The notes under the pieces are model-generated. The model was not told the origin of the DNA. It did no database searches and worked only from the letters and a program-made list of their open reading frames with translations. Made by a program: the position numbers and the translations under genes. Positions 57,418-64,000 of a stretch of 64,000 nucleotides of DNA are shown piece by piece (the stretch's first letter is position 1; every line of letters begins with the position of its first letter). Where the stretch lies: contig NC_087066.1 in the NCBI RefSeq assembly GCF_963678635.1, positions 6,043,954 to 6,107,953 on the forward strand, read 5' to 3'. This DNA comes from Symsagittifera roscoffensis (lineage: Eukaryota; Xenacoelomorpha; Acoela; Convolutidae).

Positions 57418-59499
57418 ATGGATGAATTTCACAACGAGCTCAATAATTTGAAAATTTGCAGGCCGGGTAGCGCGGAAGTTCACTTTAGCGATAATAGACT
57501 TTTGAGAGACTTAGTCAAACAACAATACCCAGATTGGAAAGTGAAAGGCAAAGTGACTTCAGTCCCTGCAGTTAGAGTCCCCGCATTGTTTCTGGGACCA
57601 GAGATGATGAGTGAAAAACTAAACAGCCATTATGAACGAATTCAAAAAGGGGAAGAAGGCGAATTGAAATTATATCGAAAGTTTTTGGATGGGTTTGGGC
57701 TTGATCATGACGGTATAATAATTCTACCAAACTTAGATACCAATGGGCTGTTTAAATCGAAATCAGGAGTAGTAGAAATCGACATGTTAGTTTTACACCC
57801 ATCGAAAGGTATCTTTATCGTGAGTGTTAAAAACCGAAAAATGGGTGATCAAAGACCAGGCATGGACGGTGCAGCAGTTGAAAAGTTTGAAGACGAAATG
57901 AAAGAAAAACTAAAGAAAGAAATGCTAAAGCACACTGATTTTATCATGCAGCTCTCGAACTACAAAACATCACCTTGTTCGTCTAGTTCCAGCTCTGGTT
58001 TTATTCCATTACACGCTGTTTTCTGCCAACTTTCGTGGAATTCAGAAAATATGCAAGATCTGGAAACAAACAAGGAATGGTATACTTATAATGACACTGA
58101 GCATGTTTTAATGTTTCAACAGCCAGATTTTTTAAACTTCCAGAAAAACTGGTCTGAAAAAGTGTCAAAAATTTGTGATATCGAAATGCATGACCACTTT
58201 GAAACGACGGTCGCCCGTTTAGTAGCATTGAGTTCGATGGACAGTGCAACTGCACTCATACACGATAAAATGATATCCAATAGCTTGCAGTCAATTCAAG
58301 TTAAACAGAAAGATCTGAACACTAGACTTGATCAACAATTTGCCAATACATCCGGAAACATTAGAGAGGATTCATTGAGAGAACTGAAAAATGATATGAA
58401 GAAAGAAATTTTAGAGTCTAATAGAAATCAGTCGAAAAGAGGAAAAATGAAAGTTATTCTTTGGACCAAAGAACAGCTGGAAATAATTGCTGAAGTTTAT
58501 GACGCTCTTACGAAGAAGAGTGGAGTCAAACCACTGCGCTTAGTAGTTAAAGGTCCACACGGCTCGGGGAAAACAATGCTTTTGGTCTACTTGGCTAAAT
58601 TGGCGGAGGTTGTGTTCGCCTGGAGTGCTGCCAATCATTGCAAACGGGTTGTAATTTGCGACGGAACTTCCGGTCAATCACAATTGTTATTTCAGAATTT
58701 TCTAAATGTCTTCAAAGAATCGAAAGTTGAGATTTGGACCAAAAACGATCCAGAAAAAGTTAATTCAATTAAAGAAGGAATTATTTTCATCGATGAATAC
58801 CGTTTTTTCTCCGAAGTTGTTAACAGTTTTAACTCAATGGACGCATCGAGCAAAAACGTTATTATTTGTGTTTTCACTTTTTGGGAATTGGCCGACCGGT
58901 TTTCAAAAAGCTCGGACACTCGAGTTTTAACTTTAAGTTATGTTCTCAGGTCGACATCTAAATTAGCTGAATTTTGCAACAACGTTCAATCTCAATTTCA
59001 GAACTCTGAGATCCTAAAAGGAAACTGTGCCCACAACTTAGAGGGTGAGCCACCAGTTGTTCAGTTTGTTGAATCTCGTAAACTACTTGAGGTATTGGTG
59101 GAACTTATAAAGAAATGCTCAAAGTCACCATTTGATTATGGCCGAACACTTGTAGGCGGCGCTTTTTTGTCCCCGGCTTTTACTCTTGATCTTAAACATT
59201 CGTTGACAAGCGAAAAAATTGAAGTTATTGATGATAAAAATCTCATCAAAATGGAAACGGGGGCATCAGACACCCATAAAATTTGTTTATTGCGATCATG
59301 TTTCGGAGGAGCAGAATTTTGTACGGTCATTGTGCCCTTTGAAGCTGCGAACCGTCGTCCAATTGAGGTGAGGTTTTTTTATGGATATTGTACACGTGCA
59401 ACTATGCGATTAATTGTATTAGTCGAAGAGCCATTGCATGCGTCACCAAGAAGAGAACTGAATAGGACAGAAATTTGGGATTGGATCAAATATGTGTGA
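57418..59499 (+). CDS. NERD-domain SF1 helicase-like NTPase
   Basis: The 693-codon ORF starts at ATG 57418 in a good context (CACGATGG), right after a TTTTAG acceptor. Residues about 78-145 resemble a NERD nuclease-like domain: GEEGELKLYRKF, EIDMLVLHPSKG and IFIVSVKNRK. This is the PD-(D/E)xK core, but the expected Glu before the Lys is Ser (about residue 136), so nuclease activity is doubtful. From about 346 comes an SF1 helicase-like module: WTKEQLEIIAEV (Q motif), VKGPHGSGKTMLL (Walker A, 379-386), IIFIDEYRFF (Walker B), VLRSTSKLAEF (motif IV-like), GGAEFCTVIV (motif V-like) and FYGYCTRATMRLIVLV (motif VI-like). A charged coiled segment (about 290-340) joins the halves. The TGA at 59497-59499 overlaps a consensus donor GTGAGT at 59496, so the message may splice on to further exons. 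The role is unknown; an immune or genome-defence function would be inference. Confidence 0.8.
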   Translation: MDEFHNELNNLKICRPGSAEVHFSDNRLLRDLVKQQYPDWKVKGKVTSVPAVRVPALFLGPEMMSEKLNSHYERIQKGEEGELKLYRKFLDGFGLDHDGIIILPNLDTNGLFKSKSGVVEIDMLVLHPSKGIFIVSVKNRKMGDQRPGMDGAAVEKFEDEMKEKLKKEMLKHTDFIMQLSNYKTSPCSSSSSSGFIPLHAVFCQLSWNSENMQDLETNKEWYTYNDTEHVLMFQQPDFLNFQKNWSEKVSKICDIEMHDHFETTVARLVALSSMDSATALIHDKMISNSLQSIQVKQKDLNTRLDQQFANTSGNIREDSLRELKNDMKKEILESNRNQSKRGKMKVILWTKEQLEIIAEVYDALTKKSGVKPLRLVVKGPHGSGKTMLLVYLAKLAEVVFAWSAANHCKRVVICDGTSGQSQLLFQNFLNVFKESKVEIWTKNDPEKVNSIKEGIIFIDEYRFFSEVVNSFNSMDASSKNVIICVFTFWELADRFSKSSDTRVLTLSYVLRSTSKLAEFCNNVQSQFQNSEILKGNCAHNLEGEPPVVQFVESRKLLEVLVELIKKCSKSPFDYGRTLVGGAFLSPAFTLDLKHSLTSEKIEVIDDKNLIKMETGASDTHKICLLRSCFGGAEFCTVIVPFEAANRRPIEVRFFYGYCTRATMRLIVLVEEPLHASPRRELNRTEIWDWIKYV

Positions 59500-61068
59500 G
59501 TATTTTTAGTCTAAATCTTGAAAAAATGCAAAATGTTGTGATTCGGGTGGTTTTAACCCCATATAACCTTCTGACAACACTTTTCTTAAAGTCAATTGGA
59601 AAACTAACGATACCTTGAGCTTAATAATATTGATACTCATCCGAATAAAATTGATATCTCAGCTCAAAATGATAACGAATATTTACTTGCTTTTTTGAGT
59701 AAGGTGGTTGCTGTTTTGTTAGAGTGAGTGCTTTGAACAATGGTGTAGTTTAGAAAGTCTGAACTGGTGATAAATGCAATTTTTTTCACGAACGGATACC
59801 GCAAAAGTAAATTTGTCTGGCTGAGAAAATCAATGCGACTTGACTTGAGATAAACAAGATCTGTCCAATATCCCGTTGACGAGTAAAATTTTCAAAATTT
59901 TGAAAATGAGGCTCAGACAAAACTAGCCACACTTACTTTGACATTGCGATATCATACTTTGGTCATACAAGCGGTTAAGTGTCAATCACATACCCATAAG
60001 TGTCTGCGCGAGTGTATGAATATAATTTTTTTAAATATGACCATTTTTCTCTCTGCTTCTATCCATTACTACACTCCTTATACCAGCTCCTGTCTTTTCA
60101 CTTAACTGCGTTAGATTGTGTTGTCTTGCGTTGTTCTGAAGCTGAGGTACCAAAATTTGTAGGTAGCAAATAAGTAGTAAAAATTGTTTCAAATTAGGAA
60201 ACAAAGAAGTTATCAATAAAGTTAAGTTCAAAGTCATTTCAGGTATCTTTTGTTTGAAATTTTTTCAGATAGTCATGGAAGAACACAATCGCCCACTTAT
60301 CCTTTAATTGGCATGGCTGTTTCAATACAATTGATTCAGCATTTCAGTCTTCGAAATGGTTTTAAACTTCTAACTTCGATATTCTTTGTTAATAGTAAAT
60401 GATTGCTTCAAATCGTTTTGGGGGATGCTTAAACCCATGTGTTAACATAAGCAATAGAGTTTCTGGTCGGCACCCTATCTGTTAACACAGGGAATAGATG
60501 TCTTAACCTATTAAGACAGGTTATAGGTTTCAAATGGTAAGTTTCAGACGGTAAATTTCATCTGCGCCCGAATTTCACAGGTATTAGGATTGTTTATAGA
60601 TTTCCCTATGTACTAGGATTTGTAATAAAAATTCAATATATTAGGATAAGGAACATAATTTTTAATAATTTAGGATAGTTTTTAGGTCTCAGATGGTGAG
60701 ATGGTATGATTGGGGAAAAAAATCAAAAAATTTTAGGCACCCAACTCTGCCGTTACAGCAATGTTAGGATTCTAAATGTTTAATTGGTTACCAGAAACAA
60801 TAGAATTGTTAACTCGAATGCAAACTTTATGAAAAATTTTGAAAAAAATTTTAACTACAGAGAAAACGTATCATTTTACTGAATCAAGCACAATCTTGCC
60901 ATGTTATCTCCTACAACTTTAGAGATTCAGTATCTATTCCATCACATTCAACATTACCGCTAGAGTATGCTAAAGTCATTTTTTGGTTTGTTCATAAGTT
61001 GCAACTGCATGGTTAATTGTTTTAAAACCTCTTTTAGTTGACAATAATTTCACTGCTTCACCCAATAC
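59500..61068. other. Gene-free stretch
   Basis: No coding exon was recognised. Around 60430-60700 there are loosely repeated TTAACANA(A/G)GNAATAGA and TTAGGAT motifs. Further exons of the upstream gene could lie here but none stood out. Confidence 0.4.
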
Positions 61069-63990
61069 TTAACAATAATTCAGCATCCGTCCATCTTCAG
61101 AATCTTCTAATGCCCATTTAGTTAGGCCTTTACTGCTTAACTCATGCTTTTGACTTTTCCTAGCACAACAGCAATAGTTTTTACGACAGAGGCAAAACAT
61201 TTTGGTACATCTGAACACCTCCTTGAACAATCCTGACTCTCTATTATTTTGTTTTTTGTGTGTTTCGAGCAGCAACTACGGGGGAAAAGTTGATTTTCGA
61301 ACCTGCTCTGAAATCGTCTCGACAGTCCTTGTTCCGCATTTCATTCCTTTCTGAAAAGATTACCTTTATCTAAATTTTTGTCTGACAAAAACAAATAGAG
61401 AGAATTTGTATACGTTTTGAGTTTTTCAATTTTGTTGACGTAGCAAAGTCAGTAATAAAAACTAAAATACAGTTACAACATTTCCAAATTGGCGTACTAA
61501 AGTATAAACAATTCTACCGTAACCGGTTCACAGTGCTATATAGTAGATTTAAAAAGCGCAGTTTCATACGTGTGTTTTGCAACAAAAATTATACTCTTAA
61601 AGAACAGTCTGTCGATATCTTCATCGGTCTTTATGTCACTGAGATACTTTGTCATGGTATGCTTTGGTCTCTCCTTTATTTGATTACTTTATTTGATTAA
61701 TTGATGACTTTTTGTGCACTGTAGTCCAAGATCCAAATAGAAGTTGAAGAGTGGTGTATTAAGGGTATCGTTGCTTAAATTGAAGCTCGACATCACTAGT
61801 CGTTGCGGTTGTTTTAGCAAACTGTTCTCGTCCCCATATATCTTCATAAACATTCCGCCATATCACTTTTGGAGACATCGATATTTTTGAAATCGTTGAT
61901 AATTTTGAGAGTTTGGCTCTTAGTTTATCTGGAAAATTGAGATTGCATTGAACATAACCAAACAGTGTTTCATCTCAAAATTTTCACAGTAGTGAACTGG
62001 AAAAAAATTCGACAGGAAAGTTATTTCTAACGTTATTTTTTGGCTGCGTTGTTCTAAATTTTATCTCACCAACTACCCTCTCACCAATTTCGATTCGTAT
62101 GCTCGTCCGTTTGTGGTTTGATTTCATCATCAGAAAGGCTACGTCCTACAAAACCGTCTTGTAATGGTTATAGTACCCATCAACACTGAAGCTTTTTTTG
62201 AGTTATTGTCTTGTAATAGCTCTCGATTTTAATTTGAGGTCTGGTTGCTTGAAAATATGACATGACCATATTTTCAAATGTACAAACTCGATTTCACCTT
62301 GAGTTTCTACTTTTCTTCCTTGCAGTCCCATCTCGTAAACAAGCCTGTGGACTTATCCTGACACAACGATTAAGGACATAATTGACTGACTTCAATCCCA
62401 ACGATTGATTTACCCAGTTTTTCGATTTTAAAAAAAAGTTCTTGAAAGCCATTGCTTTCCCTGTGAAAACAACTGAAGGACCACCAGTTAATCTTCCCGT
62501 TTTTTCATCATAATAAACTTCGATCTTTAATGCTATAGCTTCATCAATAGGAGCAATATAGTTGTTGTTATATCACTGTAGAATATCGCGAAACGTTGTC
62601 ATACTTTCCTGTTGCCAGATAGAGTTTAGGTATATAAAATTTTCCAGTCCTGTAGGAGTTTTAGTTTTTAGTGTATGTTTTTCCATTGCTTTTTCTTCAG
62701 TTATCCCAGGCTAGAGATTCTTCTGAAAATCGTCCGATTTTTCGTCCAGAGGGTTGTTGTTCTTCAATTTACCGTAAAATCATCTTACGGCGTTTGCTGT
62801 TGTTCATCGAGCTTGTTGGGAGTATCAAACTACTCGTGTGATTTTGGAAAAGTTTTGAAATTGATTTGAAGTAGACCACTGTAGACCACTGATGATGGTC
62901 GAGTATTAGTATAGCTCTCTAGATGTTGCAACAAATCATTGAATTGAATTTTTCTGTTAAAAGATTTTGACTCAATTTTCCCAACGCGAAGGATGCTTGT
63001 TGAAATTTTAGGACAGATTGAGAAATTTATCGCAAGTTGGGCATCGTAAGCATTTGAAGAATTTGTGGAGTTTATAAATAAGAAATATAATTGTTGTATC
63101 CTAGAAGTTTCATTGTATTCTCGTAATTGCCAACTCTCTTCCGTACTAAGTCACCCATGAAGTCTCCATCTTCAATGTTGATGTCGTAGAGAAAAATATT
63201 TTGCTCGACTCTGTCTTCAATTTTTAAAATAAATTTTTAATCCAAAGGATTTTTGACACACTCATTACAATTTCTCGACCTGGAAATTTCAACCACTGCA
63301 CTTCTTCGAAAACGAAAAGCAAGTGCTCGAAACAAATAGATAATTGTATGTTTACATCATTGTATGGTTTTCCTTGTATGCTTGCTTTCTTGAGTCGAAA
63401 ATCAAACAGTCAATTTGATGATTTCTCAAAAGTGTTTCGTGAATCACTGCTTCTGCACCTCTAGGTATGTTTGTAGCAATGCTGCAAAAATAGTGACGTT
63501 AGTGATCAGTTTGAATCAGTTTGCATTTTTCTTTTTTGTCTCTCTTGTGTTCTTTAAAGATATCCTGCTTGTTGACTTTGTCAAGTCGTCAATCCTTTTC
63601 AGAGCAAAAAGGCGAAGTTATTTGCCTGTTCCTATATTACGTAAAACGAAACCTAGGGCAATGTTGGTTTTTGCTGCCCAAACAAATTTTCTAAAGACTT
63701 AATCCTGTTTTTCATTAACAAGATTATGATCTGGTTTCGAAATTTGAAAAATAAATACCTTGTGGGGTCCATTGTACATCTCGATGTCTGTCAAAAAGCG
63801 TTGACTGGCATTCATTTCATCTCGCGTTCTTCATTATCTTCGTTGATTTCCTATTTTTGTTCAAATCAGCAAGAAAATCACTCGTTTTGTTCGATTTCAG
63901 CCGGTGATCTTTCCTGTAGTTTTGTTGAAGTGAATAAAAGCCTGCAAATTCTTTATTACAGGATTTTGTTGCCTTTGGGCTAGACTTCAC
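61069..63990 (-). pseudogene. Decayed Polinton/Maverick-type protein-primed family B DNA polymerase
   Basis: Reading leftward, short pieces in all three frames follow the order of this polymerase family. At about 63640-63700 is AAKTNIALGFVL. At about 63080-63160 a NYENTMKLLGYNN segment is followed by RCPTCDKFLNL, a zinc-binding CxxC, near 63040. At about 62590-62550 comes FRDILQ, a TGA and YNNNYIAP, then GGPSVVF near 62480. The segment ETLFGYVQCNL lies near 61960, and a YTNSLYL remnant of the palm-domain TDTDS motif near 61410. A Cys-rich C-terminal piece (GLFKEVFRCTKMFCLC, SSKGLTKW) fills 61275-61069. Stops and frame changes occur every 30-90 codons and the catalytic Asp residues are mutated, so it is dead. 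Polintons are large virus-like transposons. No integrase, protease or capsid gene was seen in this window; the element may continue beyond position 64000. Confidence 0.7.
62303..62560 (-). pseudogene. Longest open fragment of the decayed polymerase
   Basis: About 86 codons open after a TGA, without an ATG start, beginning YNNNYIAPIDEAIALK, including RLTGGPSVVFTGKAM and ending RKKSRNSR. The GGPS block matches the position of a conserved motif in Polinton-type polymerases. It is part of the remnant covering 61069-63990. Confidence 0.6.
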
Positions 63991-64000
63991 GTTCTTATTG

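Overview
The window looks like AT-rich nuclear DNA of an invertebrate animal. Genes have GT-AG introns, one end of the window carries the last exons of a TDRD9/Spindle-E-like piRNA-pathway gene, and much of the rest is transposons. The sequence does not let me name a species. All exon joins are my own reading, supported by splice signals and codon phase and not by transcripts.

Layout. 1-5300 (+): 3' exons of a Tudor-domain gene, probably TDRD9. About 6.3-15.1 kb (-): a Helitron of the Helentron type, encoding a ubiquitin-protease-like domain, DUF6570-like region, HUH Rep, PIF1-like helicase and EEP endonuclease, followed by a separate intact four-exon gene with a zinc ribbon and OB-like region that resembles RPA. 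The main polyprotein is broken by stops and frameshifts. An AAAT-type microsatellite lies at 15.4-16.0 kb. 18580-30591 (+): a host gene of unknown function with a KEN motif and many S/T-P sites. Its last intron holds a complete antisense LTR element (20045-29396; long LTRs; 5-bp target duplication CAAAC). 30.6-38.3 kb: gene-free, with dispersed and short tandem repeats. 38.3-48.9 kb: a nested macrosatellite of 160-bp repeats inside 0.8-3.1 kb units, carrying a Harbinger-like transposase fragment and a short retroposed insert. 49.2-50.0 kb: two inverted-repeat elements. 51.05-56.4 kb: three tandem 1.8-kb units. 57418-59499 (+): an intact NERD-SF1 helicase ORF. 61.07-64.0 kb (-): a badly decayed Polinton/Maverick-type family B DNA polymerase.

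The most unusual object is the LTR element. Its 4.5-kb interior shows no reverse transcriptase, RNase H or integrase. It encodes five successive retropepsin-like domains in three overlapping frames; only the last keeps a canonical DTGA active site. The LTRs are nearly identical, so the insertion is young and was presumably mobilised in trans. The second notable object is the Helentron, with a USP-type peptidase at its N terminus and an intact RPA-like companion gene.
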